A stretch of 64,000 nucleotides of DNA from Margaritifera margaritifera (Eukaryota; Mollusca; Bivalvia; Unionida; Margaritiferidae), in assembly GCA_029931535.1 (NCBI GenBank), contig JAQPZY010000806.1, positions 53,501-117,500 on the forward strand. Direction: 5' to 3'. The notes beneath the pieces were generated by a model. It did no database searches. It had not been told where the DNA came from and worked only from the letters and a program-made list of their open reading frames with translations. Below, piece by piece: positions 21,616 to 33,413 of the stretch. How positions within the stretch are numbered: position 1 is the stretch's first letter; the number at the start of each line of letters is the position of its first letter. The position numbers and the translations under genes were made by a program.

Positions 21616-22661
21616 CTGAAAAAAAAAGGTACATAAACTTACCTGAAAAAATACCCCAAGAAGAAGCCAGAATTTACCTTTATCACATTCATTTACTTTA
21701 TTGCTATTTTGTTATTATTATCATCATGAACAGACTTTTTATTGAAACTTAAATCACATGCTTTTGGATTGGGGATATTGTGATACCATGTTTGTCCATC
21801 TGTCTGTCTGTACCTCTGTTTCCACCCAAACATGCAGTCATAGCATGAGTGTACAGATGAAACAGATTTTAGGTTATGAAACCTGGGTCATGGTCAGAAA
21901 TAGGTGAAGTGAGTTAGGGTTGGGGATAGGATATGTAATAAACAGCAAAAGAATTTGCCATGGGAGTCATGGAATTAGCTCTAATTTATGTTATCAGCAT
22001 CATCAAATTAGGACATCATGCTATCACTCTGCACTAAGATATAAAGGTCAACAATTGCATGAACCAAATTAGGTGCTTGAGAAGAAAAAAAATGTTTTAA
22101 CTGATATTCTGATAAAATAAATACCAAATACCCATTACTCAATTAAATTCCTTAGTTTCTGTTTCTGTGTACATGTACATATGGTGAAGAACTTTTTAGC
22201 ATTTATGCATTGGGGAAGAGAGGTATTCAGCAGAGGTGAGAGATGAGATTTCCTTTCTATAGTCTTCCACACACACAATTTTCTCATTGCAGTTATTCCA
22301 ATCAATAGTGGTTACCACAAAGGAGTTCTGAAACTGACCACTATTACAGCACTCTTAATAAAATGCTCGCTTTTGCAAACTCATTTTTTTCCACAGTATA
22401 TATACTTCAAAATCTCTGAATTGTTTTGGCCTAACACGTTTCTACAGTAAAGGTTTTTGAAAATCAAGGTATTTTGTAAGAAACTCCAAACCACCAGTGT
22501 CTATATTAAGTATTAACTGAAAAGTACTGGAAAGGGTAAGATATGATCAGTTCGAGTCTTCTTTCCCCAAAAGAAAACTTTTATTTGAATGTCAATCTGG
22601 ATTTTTGCAGAGTTTTTCAACATATATTTATTTAATTCATTTAACAGATATTAGATTTTAA
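21616..22661. other. Intron 1 sequence, nothing recognised
   Basis: AT-rich, no coding similarity or clear repeat beyond single-base runs. Confidence 0.5.
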
Positions 22662-22904
22662 ATGATCACCAAGGCAATATTACTGGTATGCATTTTACTT
22701 TATCAAGAGAAAGCTGGTACCATTGATCACTGTGTACTTTTAAAGAAGTTTAAAGCCATTGGTCACAGTTCTATGTCAGTCAAATGGTTTAAATCGTATC
22801 TGACCAATAGACAGCAGTTAGTGGATATCGATGTTACTATTTCTTTCAGTGCAAATATTTCATATGGGATTCCCCAAGGATCAATAGTTTGTCTGCATTT
22901 TTGA
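22662..22904 (+). pseudogene. LINE reverse transcriptase fragment
   Basis: The frame contains TIDHCVLLKKFKAIGHSSMS, then VKWFKSYLTNRQQLVDID and ISYGIPQGSIV. This is the RT segment from motif A (DxxxAFDTVDHxxLLxKL) to motif B (GVPQGSILGP) of non-LTR retrotransposons of the Jockey/CR1/RTE kind. Motif A is damaged, the motif C YxDD is absent and the frame ends just after motif B. Only about 80 residues of an RT normally several hundred long survive. Confidence 0.8.
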
Positions 22905-24455
22905 TAATTATGCTAAAATCGAATTAAAACATAGAACTAAAACAAATTTAAATTGACAAAAATTGGTCCTTATTTATCAAAGTGTTGCCATCAGTAGACA
23001 TTAGTGACATTTTCATTTATTGAAATTTTGTTGAATATTGTTATTTATAGTGTACTGAGATTGTTGTTTGGAAAGAAAATTGAAGAAAATATATGATTTC
23101 TTATTAAAAGTTGAGAATGTCATCATGTTGATTCAAATTTCCGGGTACTAACCACTGTTTTCGACGATAAAACGAAGGATACATCAAGGTTACATTTATC
23201 AATTTTGATCGCAATTTTTTTCATGTTTAACAACTAAGGGCCAATTTTGGGGGTATTTTCTAGTTAAGAAAATGGGATCCACGCCTGACCCAGCGTTATA
23301 AGCAGGTTTGCAAGTTATTGAGGGAGTGGTGTAGTGGGAAATTTGTTGTGGACAATGGATGGGTATTGGGTATACTTTATTTCAGCATGTAGGGGATGAA
23401 ATGGTTGGTTGCCATGGCAACCTATTCCAGCCTAGAATGTGTAAAAATCATGACAAAATCACATATTTACAAAATCACATATTTGTCAGCATTCATTTAT
23501 CTTGAGCTTACTACTTTCTTGCCAAATCAATTTATGATTAAGAAAAGTGAGATTTTTTTAATTATTTGGCTTGGACTGTCCAAGTTCCACCAAATACATG
23601 TATAGGCACAACAGGTGTTTTGTTTTCAGTCAAGTTTTAAGATCAAACACCTAAAGTCAATAAAGTTTTGGCTGTATATTCTGTGCTCATATGTTTCTTT
23701 AATGTACTCACATGGTAATAAACATTTCAAATATAAAAGAGTATTTTGGTCTAACATTGAATTTCTTCAAATGTATACAAAACAGCTCAGTTACTATGGT
23801 AACAATTAAAAAATGCTGTGATAATATTAAGATATTAAAGGTGATTTTATAATATCTCCAAAATATGAATGCCTGTTTTCAAGTTCAAAGGAAATTGAAA
23901 GAAAGCTCAAGAATAACAGTTCATAAAAAGAATGAAGATAAAAGTAGTATAATCAATCTTACGCATATTTATTCTCATATATACATACGCATATACTTTG
24001 GTACTGCATTACTAGTATTTTGATCCAGACACAAGTAATATACAGTGTACCATGATGACTACTGATGATGAACCAAGCTTTTATATCCTAAGATCACAAT
24101 TTTATCAAGAAAAACTATGATCAACTTTAAAATGTGTTACAATATTTTCATGTTGTTGCAAACTTTAAATAAGTGGGAATTATTGTATGTAATCATGGAT
24201 TTATTGTCTTGCATCATGAAAGCAAGCAGATTTTATGGTGAATGCCTTAAGTTTACATACAAAAAACAAATTTAAATTTACTACACAATCCTCAAAATCC
24301 AAGTGTGCTCCTCTTTTAAATCTATTGTTCGTTCTTAAAAAATGATGACATGATGTATATCAAGACATCACCTCTACAAAAGAAATGTGAAATCCTGTCA
24401 TCAATACTAGTGACTGACTGAGCCTATAAGTGTATAAATTAGCAAATTTACAGTA
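22905..24455. other. Intron 1 sequence with X-box-like sites
   Basis: No gene seen. It contains two palindromic X-box-like sites (23407-23422 and 23790-23803) and AT-rich filler. Confidence 0.5.
23407..23422. promoter_or_regulatory. Perfect RFX X-box-like palindrome
   Basis: GGTTGCCATGGCAACC is a perfect 16-base palindrome and matches the full RFX-binding X-box (GTTGCC, 2-base spacer, GGCAAC). It lies deep in intron 1, far from any seen promoter, so function is unproven. A similar GTTACTATGGTAAC lies at 23790-23803. Confidence 0.4.
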
Positions 24456-25554
24456 CAGTGGTCCCCCTCTTATAAGGCCACCCCTTCTGCAGCAAGAAAG
24501 TGGCCTTATAAGACGGGTGGCCTTTCTAGAGGGGGATCACACAGTTCTGAGAAATAACTACATATAAAGTATAAAAGATGTAACTAATTTTTATATATTT
24601 TATATTTTCATTTAAAAATCACAGGAATATTATCTAGTTAAGGACTCAATATGATAAAACTAATATCAATGAAATTTTTAAAAAATATGAATAATCATGA
24701 ATCGTGGTGCAAAACTACATTGTCGGTAAATTCTGGGCACAAACATTTGGTTGTAACTATCCCTGTACGTCCGTCGATTCCGTCTTCCCACTCAATGCAG
24801 TTGAATGTATATTGACGATGTTTATTTGAATCTTGCTGACATAAAATTTCTCCGTAGTTATCAAAAGACTCTCCCTCTTTTCGTTTAATTTAATTGCTTT
24901 CACTTTTTGTTCTAAACTGAGAATGGGGGACGATATTTTGCGACAACTTAATCCTTCGCGGGCATTCACGCATGAGGCACAGTGTTTACAATGGAAGTGA
25001 GTCTGTCACGTGATCGACTTTTTTTTCTTCTTCCCCAGTCTGGTACTTGGTTATGTACATTTCATAATCTATTAGAGAGAAGCCATAAAGGCTAACATAC
25101 CATTTTACTATCTGGCGACCGGATGTCACGCTGACTTGAGCTGAACAATGCTGTGCTTCTCAGCGGTTAGCTTTTGTCCTCTTGATAATTATCGGTGGTA
25201 TTAATAGCCAGTAATTATCAAAGTGACAAAAGCTAACATCTAAGGAACACATGGCAGTAATTGGATTACTTAACTCTTTGTAAGGATTAAAGTTACTTTA
25301 TTGGCATGTTGGAACAAAATGTCAATGTGTTGAATTGAGAAATTAAAAAAATATTATCGAGATTTTACTCTGTAAACAACCATTATGTGGCCACTCGCGG
25401 GGGTAAATTTGACCGTTTGTGCACTAAAATGCTGGCCGCTGGTCGTGTTAGAGGGGTGGCCGTCCTTGAGGGGTACTTTTGAACACAAACTTGTCGGTGC
25501 CAAGGGATTGTGGCCGTATAAAGCAGGTGGCTGCTGGTCAGAGGGGGACCACTG
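24456..25554 (-). mobile_element. Tigger-type DNA transposon, internally deleted
   Basis: Terminal inverted repeats CAGTGGTCCCCCTCT at both ends, each flanked by TA. Subterminal blocks repeat GGTGGCC and TTATAAGG motifs. The minus strand encodes only the transposase DNA-binding start (24757-24969). At 1099 bases it is less than half of a full Tigger, so it could only move with help. Confidence 0.9.
24757..24969 (-). pseudogene. Tigger transposase N-terminal HTH remnant
   Basis: ISSPILSLEQKVKAIKLNEK and FYVSKIQINIV match the CENP-B N-terminal helix-turn-helix pattern (LSLEEKVKVI..., VSKTQI). The frame ends about 70 residues in; the catalytic domain is deleted. Confidence 0.7.
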
Positions 25555-25888
25555 TAATGTGAAGTAAGAGCTCAAAATAAAACAATATGTTTTGGTCCAA
25601 ACTAACTTGGTAAAAATACAGTACTTTTTGGCAATGAGACTGAAGTGTGAATTATTAATAATATTCTAGCAGGTGCAAAGAATATCATAGGAAATCCGTT
25701 TCTGTAGTTTATTAGGAAGCACATGATTTTAATATTCGCGTGTCAGAGAACATAATCAGAAAGTAATTAATCATCTGCTCTTTTGACATTGGGATTTTTA
25801 TTTTTTAAAAACGTTTTCAAAAGAAAGAAAGAACTTGACTTATATCAGTTGCTGAAATTAATATTTTGCATTTCAAGATGAGACAGTA

Positions 25889-26009
25889 GTTTCAATATGT
25901 ATATATAATCGTTTCAATATGTATATATAATCGTTTCAATATGTATAAATAATAGTTATAAATAATAGTTTCAATATGTATAAATAATAGTTTCAATATG
26001 TATATATAA
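25889..26009. repeat. Minisatellite, about 22 bp x 5
   Basis: Units of GTTTCAATATGTATATATAA plus TC or TA, with one shortened unit (GTTATAAATAATA) in the middle. Confidence 0.9.
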
Positions 26010-26349
26010 TGACATGGCAATGGAAAGAATCTCCTTAAAGCTTTAAAACTGAACACTCAAGTCATATAAAAATAAAATTATATAAAAATCAGATTTCAGA
26101 GGGGTATGCTAGAGGGGCACCTTTTACAAAAGTGGCACATTTTTGGCCAATGGGGCAATTTTTCAAACGTAACAAAAAAGGGCATACTGGTATAAGTATT
26201 TTTCAATCAAAGAGCATGCTTTTGGTCACAATAAAATTACATGATAAAGTATAAATAGGATACCCACCACTATCAAAAGTTATTTAAGTTTATATACTGG
26301 ATAGCTGTCATTGTAAAACATGATATTTTTAGTACTGGTAATAATTTTG

Positions 26350-27871
26350 ATGGATAAGTTTATCATGCATTATGCAACAAGCGAGGAGGCACTGCCTAGT
26401 TCGTGGAGGGACTCTCCCTTGCCAAAATTGTCTCCAAAGAGGCCAGTAGGCCATCCACAGAAGCGACCTCGAAGTAATGACTATGAGGATACATCACAAA
26501 AAGAACCGCACACAAAGAAAGCTGCTATAGATGACAAGTCTGATTATCTTGAACCCGAGAGTGCTCCACCCGGTTCTGTGCATCGTCACTATAAACCTTT
26601 ATACATTAAAGCAAAAGCTGGATATCGTTAACCATGCAAACTTCTGGGAATAAGACCTACAGCGGAAAAATTCAAGATTCTGAAATCTACTATGAATACG
26701 TGGATGAAAATTGACTTTTCTGCAGATCGTAACTTGAATGGACATTTGCCCAAGAGTGGACGACCCATTTCATATGGACGAGATATAGATGATAAGATAG
26801 CTCAGTGGGTGCTCACTCAGCATGACTTACAAATTCCAGTCAGTGTTGAGGGAATATGTATATGCCAAGGAGCTTGTCTCAAAAGAATTTCCGGAGAGCA
26901 AATTCAGTGCCTGTCGTTCTTGGGGAGAGGGTTTCATGAAAAGACATGGGTTTGTGCTCAGAAGCAGGACCTCTCTTGCCCAATGTTTACCCAAGGATAT
27001 GGAAGAAAAGATTGCTTCATTCCACAAGTTTGTTATGGATAGACATGAGGATGACGGGTTTGACGATAACTTTATTATTAACATGGACGGGACACCAATA
27101 TACTTTGATCTTGTGCCAGGGAAAACGGTGGACAAAGTAGGAACGAAAAGCGTTCTGATTCGTACAACTGGCTCGGAGAAGATACACATTACTGTCGTTT
27201 TAGCCGTTGCAAGTTATAGCAACGTATTACCCCCAATGATCAATTTCAAGGGAAAGAGAAATCTAGATCTGAAGGCACCAAAAGGGTGGATTATCGCAGT
27301 TCTAGAGAAAGCGTGGATGGACGAAATGCTAATGTTGCGATGGATTAAAGAAATTTATTTGCCATTCACCAGGAGAGAGCGATCACGATTAGTTATGGAC
27401 TCGTTCTGGGCTCACATCACTGATGACGTGAAGAAACAGTTGCGGCATGGAAACGTTGTGCCAGCAATAATACCTGGAGGCTGCACATCCAAGTTGCAAC
27501 CTCTTGATGTGAGCATCAATAAACCTGTCAAGAGCTACCTCTGCCGCAGCTGGACGGAATACATCAGAGATGCTACGAATGCGTTAAAATCATCTGATGA
27601 AAGCGGTAATGGACGGATCAAGACAGCTAGCAAACAGACTGAATTGGACTGGGTTGTAAATGCCATGGACACATTGAAGGAAAGGCGCACAATGATAATG
27701 AAATCTTTCAAGGTGTTCGGCATCAGTGTCAATCTGAGCGAAAGTGAAAATGCACTGATCAGAAATGCCAAACAATGAAACGATACGGATGATGACAGTG
27801 ATACAGAATTTGACGGCTTTTCACCCAAGTACCTAAGAGAGGCAATAAACAAGCTACTTGAAATTGAATAA
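26350..27871 (+). pseudogene. Pogo-type DDE transposase (POGK/Tigger-like)
   Basis: A Pro/Lys-rich N-terminus (26350-26631) leads into a helix-turn-helix region (about 26590-26800), then a CENP-B-type second domain (EYVYAKELVSKEF, SWGEGFMKRHGF). The DDE_1 core has acidic residues in IINMDGTPIYFDL, RLVMDSFWAHIT and SKLQPLDVSINKP, the three expected catalytic positions. An acidic tail DDDSDTEFDGFS follows. Lesions: TAA at 26629-26631, a frameshift near 26820-26850, and TGA at 27776-27778 before the natural end at 27871. The core of about 300 residues is otherwise intact. Terminal repeats were not found. Confidence 0.9.
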
Positions 27872-28249
27872 TATATTTTTTAATATATTACAGCATTAAA
27901 TCATATTTCTTTTCATTCTTTGATATTGTCATTTATTGCGTATGGCTTAATATAAAAATGTTTATCTATCTATCAATCTGTCTGTCTATCTATCTGCATA
28001 CATACGATTAAGAATTTTAAATTATTTTAGTTCATGGAAGTTCATGATCACATTAAATAACTGACGAACAAATTAAACGAACTTTGCATCGGTTAAAATA
28101 CTGGCAAACACACAGACTTTTACTTGAAAACGACGCAGCAGATCTTCTTAGATTGTGTCCGAAAACATAAGTTGTAGAAAAAAATTATCGTCAAGCAACG
28201 TCCGAAAATTACAAAGCATTTAAATATTATTTTTGCCCCAAAAATATGG

Positions 28250-29889
28250 CAGGGCTGAACAAATCCCATAGCCCGACGTCCCGGACTATTCATTTTTGAA
28301 GTCGGGCTAGTAAAATTGTCCAAGTCGCTAGTCCGGGACAAGTGCTTTTTAAAAAAGTCGGGCTAGTCCTTATTTTCGTGCTTTAATCACTATATCTACC
28401 TTTATTTGGCCAATCATGCCCTCCGGGCGTACCGAATACTTGATTCTACCCCTCTTCGTGTATGCATCCTGTTACCGCTTGACTGCATATTGGGCTAAGC
28501 GACCAAATTATCGGCAAATCAAAACACGTCAAACAAAAGAAAGCCAGCGATCAATTAGCAGTGTTGTAAGCGGCTTTGTTGCATTGAGTTTACTCAAACT
28601 AGATCATAACGAGCGGCTCACTATGATTTTAATCCAGCGAGTCAGTGTAATTAAATTAATGAAAGGTACTTTACCGACATCAGTGTTGGTTTCCTTTATG
28701 AACTGATTAAATGACAGTAATGATTATTTAATTTATAATCGATTATACAGATGATTAACTTCCACGTGCGATATTGTGTTTGAACCGAAACAATTACGCT
28801 AATTAATGGGCTGTCTCTGTTCGTATTTAAAAGAGAAAATGTATGGTATGATCACTTTAGAAGTAGTTGTCAAGTAAGCTGATAGTTACTCTCTGGATAC
28901 AATGAGTTTGCTAAATTATTTTCGCAAGGAAGGTAATAACGGCGATTCGGAGAAGGAAAATTTGTTTGAAAGTGGAGGGATAAAAAGTAAGAAGGATAAT
29001 GAGTGTGCGGTAGCTGTTTCTCCAAAGAGACGTAAGCAACAATCCGTGATGGCAAAAAATGTCAAATATGACACTACTAAGAGACAGAGAAATTTTCAGT
29101 CGCATTGGGTTGATTATTATCCCTGGCTTGAATGTATTGACTCGGAAGGAAAGATGTTTTGCAGTTACTGCAAACAATATCCAAAACTGGCATAGGTTGG
29201 AAATTCACCCAGTGTATTTGTCAGTGGAAGTGACAATTTCAGGATTGAACCAATCAAGTCTCATGACATGTCTGGACCCCACAAGGCCTGTGTAGCACAA
29301 TATATGCATGACACTAGCCAGCATGTGCAGAAAATCAGTGAAGTCAGAGTTGCCGACACTCCAATAGGAAAGGCCCTTTCAAAACTAAATGAGACTGAAA
29401 TGAAAAAAATGAGAGCTCTCTTTAACACAGCCTACACCCTAGCCCGTTATGGAAAACCATTTTCTGATATGGAAATGATGTGTGCACTCCAGGAGAAGAA
29501 TGGTGTTGAACTTGGCGTGAATTATAAGAACAGACTCAGGGCAAGAGACTTTGTTCCATCAATCAGTCAAGTCTTGAGAGAAGAAGTTAGGGAAAGTTTA
29601 AATTTTTTCAAATCTATCAGCTAAAACATATATACATGAACCTGAAGAAGCCAAATGTATAACAACCAATGTTTTTGAAAAATTAAATTCTTTTAAGAAA
29701 TAATTATTATTTCGTTTGTTTTTTTTCTATGGATTAAGTACATACATCTCATCAAATCTCGGCAAGTGATTACCATTTTGAGACCAGTGAAAAGTAAGGT
29801 GGGACTAGTGAAGAGTAAGGTGGGACTAGTGAATTTTCTGAAACCACTTATCCTGGACTAGTGGTTAAAAAAAAATTTGCTCAGCCCTG
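28250..29889 (+). mobile_element. hAT (hAT5-type) transposon 2, internally deleted
   Basis: Termini CAGGGCTGAACAAAT and ATTTGCTCAGCCCTG form an inverted repeat flanked by the perfect 5-bp duplication TATGG (28245-28249, 29890-29894). Subterminal arrays of GTCGGGCTAGT (28290-28375) and GGGACTAGTG (29800-29870) resemble those of transposon 1. It encodes only a zinc-finger N-terminus (28902-29624). The flanks read continuously when the element and one duplication are removed. Confidence 0.9.
28902..29624 (+). pseudogene. hAT transposase N-terminus (ZNF862/C17orf113-like), truncated
   Basis: MSLLNYFRKEG starts a Lys-rich leader, then NFQSHWVDYYPWLECIDSEG and MFCSYCKQY, the TTF-type zinc finger of this hAT group. 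A stop at 29193 and a one-base shift follow; the second frame resumes with VSGSDNFRIEPIKSH, completing the zinc-finger fold, then KALSKLNETEMKKMRALFNT, ARYGKPFSDMEMMCALQEKN. It ends after about 225 residues with a stop at 29622. The RNase-H-like catalytic and dimerisation domains are missing. Confidence 0.75.
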
Positions 29890-29894
29890 TATGG

Positions 29895-32698
29895 TGTCCG
29901 AAAACAAACCGTAAATACGGTAGTTATGATGTCCTTTTAAAAATAAAGAACAAAGAAGCTTCCACTCACAGAAGCATTCTATATTAAATAAAACATGATA
30001 ATATATGAAATTAATAGAACATACCACCATTTTAAGTAAGTTTTTCAGTGATCTGGACAATCGGGGAGGGATGGTAAAAAGGGCAGAGGGGAGGGCATTA
30101 GAGGCAAATGTGGTAGGAGCATCCCTTTATTTATATCTTGTTTGAGTACCGAGTGCCAAAGATGACAAATCTTGAAGGATTATTAAAAAATATGAACTGC
30201 AGTATAAAAATTTAATTTAGAAAATGTCTTCATAAGCCATGAAATTATCCTGAAGATCAATATCTGAAACACACTACTCAGAAGTAATGAAAGGAACAAA
30301 GAAAGTACATTTATCTTTCATTTCACAATGTCCTTTTGTGGATTAAGAAGAAAATTAAGACATGAAGTTATCATATGATTAATCTGGCATATTAGATGTT
30401 TTGCTTATTGGGAATCATTCAACATTTTATTATGAGAAAATAATAAAGAGGCTGAATATCATCATTACTGACACATGAAATACACATCATTAAATAATTT
30501 TCAATCAAAATGAACATTAATAGGAAGAATATTTTAACTGGAGACAGTTAATGATACTGGGCTTGTATGTCTTTGAAATCATGACAGCCTACAAATATGT
30601 GGAATACGCATGTAATTGACTAATAAAACAGCCATATGAAATGCATTAGATTTGTAATTGTATCACCAATTTTGTTAACTTATACCATCATTTAAAAGAA
30701 TGACAAAAAAACATAACTGAATGTCTTTAAACAAGTATTAAATTAAATCTAAAATATTGTACACAATTTTTTATTTCACAGTCTACAGGGTTGCATAGGT
30801 AAAAATTATTGGAAATTCTGTAAAGTAAAGCTTGAATAAATAGGACATAATAATGATACATGTATCTTAAAATAATCACCAACTTTATAAAATGAAGTCA
30901 AATAATGAGTTGATAAATTATTTTATTTGCCTCAAACTATTTAAACCAAGTTAGTATGTACCCTTTAGCATCTGTGACAGATACAAAATTGTTTCTTCAA
31001 TTTTTCACCTTTCACTAAACTTTAGATTTACTAGTTTTACTGACCAAATTATGTTATATCTGCTGCCAAAATGATATCTCTTGATTGCACAAACAAGTAT
31101 AGTGTCTTTTTCAATTATCAAGCTTTCCTAATTGGATTGTTTAAAATTACTTGTATTATATTTTGTATTATATATTTTATTATATTGTAAGTACTGTATT
31201 CTGTAAATTTAAAACCAGACACATTTTCTGTTAAGCAAAATCATGAAACTGAACTTAAATGACAAAGTGTCGTATATACCTCACCATACTGTTACATCCA
31301 TGTACTAAGATTATTATTGTTGTTAAGTTATTCATAGACCAATATGAAATTAATTTATCTCTTCTATGTGTCACTTATTAATGAAAAGGTATGATGTTAG
31401 CTTAATTTTATCCTTCTGTGAATTTTCTATGCCAAAAAATGTTGATGAATTTTTCAAATCATAAAATCCAACATCCTACCCCTACCCTCTCATTGTCAAT
31501 GCAGAAGCAACTTAAAATGAGGTTCTTGGGACCAGTAATTAAATATTGCTATCAATTTAAAACAAAGGTTCTAGCAGATCTTTAAAAACTGTTGTGTGTG
31601 TGTGGGGGGGGGGGGTGCAATGAAGCATAAAATCAGTATTGATGTGCAATATAAAGTACCGGTATATTTAGTGATTTTAATGGTTTTCAAAACGTAAAGT
31701 GCTTGATTCACTCATTGAGGGACTCGCTATCGTGCATCAACTTTCTTGTTAAAGTCAACAAATTATTAACTATAATGATTAAAAAATTAGATGTGACATT
31801 AAATAAGGATATGAAAGTATTGAAACCCATTTCTCTAAGGGCAAATCCTACATTTTACTGCAATAAACATGCACTATCAATTAGTGGAGTTGAGTAGAAT
31901 TTGCCAAGCCACGTGACTAATGGTTTTTCCTTGTTTCTAAAAATAGACGAATATTCAAGGACTTCATTTGTATATTTTTTGCGCCGATTAGTATTACAAT
32001 TAGTGAGTAAATGTTTTTTAAATATCAAAAATCCATATTTTTGAGAAACTGATAATTCTTGATCATATCTTTTTGCTGAAATGATGGATATGAAATTAAG
32101 GACTATTGGTAATGCACAATTCAGTACAGGGTGGGATATGGTACTCTGATTGTTAAGAAATGGCTAAAAATTATGGTAATTGTGTCCCATTTCTTTCAGT
32201 CAAGTATCCTGTAACATTAGCAGTGAGTGTGTGAAAGAATAACTAATAATAAAAACAATTCCATACATTTTTGTCCACAGACTTTGATGCAGTGTACAGC
32301 AATACGGAGCCTGTAGGCAGTGAAAAAGAAATGTCACTGACACTTATGAATAATCCATTTAGTGGCAAGGAGAAGTGGATTTTTAATAAAACTTGGAGAA
32401 ATTGAACATGAGCTATGTTCTACACATACTGTTTGCAAATAAAATGGATTTTTGTCAGTCCTGAACAACCTTTACAGTAGTTCCTAAAGAAAAGGTTGGA
32501 AGGCATATACTGGCCATAAGCAGCATTTTATGATGAAGACAATGACACAATTGTACATGAATTTTGCTAATAATAATAATGGCACAATTTTCAGTCCCAA
32601 ACATTATGATGATCCCCAAAATGAACAGTCTGGAATATTTTCATATTCTCCGCTCGCATGTCTTTCTGTACATACACTGTAGAAAAGCATGTGGATAT
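29895..32698. other. Intron 1 sequence, nothing recognised
   Basis: About 2.8 kb of AT-rich DNA without open frames of interest. It holds a GTGTGTGTGTGG(G)n run at about 31593-31615 and no clear repeat family. Confidence 0.5.
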
Positions 32699-33413
32699 TG
32701 TTATGTATATTGAATCTATTAAGTGTGCGTAACCTTGGTCCATGTATAAGTAAGTCGTATTTTAAGTTTTGGTTAAGTTGTCTACAGGATGTTGACTGAT
32801 ATTTGAGTTCAGGGCCAGTCGTGTTCACAGTTATTCACACCGAGGTTGGGGATTTTCCACAAGAACAATGCATGTTCTATTGCATTGTGGGTCATTAAAT
32901 GACACGTACTGTTATAAAATAGGTCATTTGAAAAGTGTATATAAGGACTTGATGAATGCATTATAATCATTCCTATTTTAAATCCTGTTTTAAAATCAGT
33001 CTTTGGGAATCTGTTTATGATCAGAGTTTTTAGTTGTGCTGCAGACATAATTTCAAAGGAATTATTTATTTGAACATTTATTGGAGTTACCATTAAGTGC
33101 TCCTTAACCCTTGGATTTATATATATGACTTTTGGATATTTGTGGACATTCTCAAAGATATTCTGGATTGTATCGTTGTGGTATATTAGGACATTCAAGT
33201 CTATTCATTCATTCGGAACATTCATTCATTTGAAACATTCATTCATTCAGAATATTCTATAATTTCTGACTTGTGTTTAGAACAGTTAGGATTATGTGGA
33301 ATTTAATTCACAAATTGTAAGTGTCTTTTGAAATTTCATTTTAATTATAGAGAAATAAATTGTTGGTTTCATTTTCTTTCTGTTACATTATTTTAAGACC
33401 TAGAGTCGTAACA
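32699..33413 (+). mobile_element. Solo LTR of family A, copy 2
   Basis: 715 bases from TGTTATGTATATTGAATC to CTAGAGTCGTAACA, with inverted TGTTA/TAACA ends and ATAT on both sides as a possible 4-bp target duplication. It shares blocks with 17427-18077 and 38086-38743. No primer-binding site, coding region or second LTR is nearby, so it is a solo LTR. Confidence 0.8.

Noticed and set aside
26827..27189. 120-residue antisense frame in the pogo gene
   Set aside because: Fully antisense to a recognised DDE domain.
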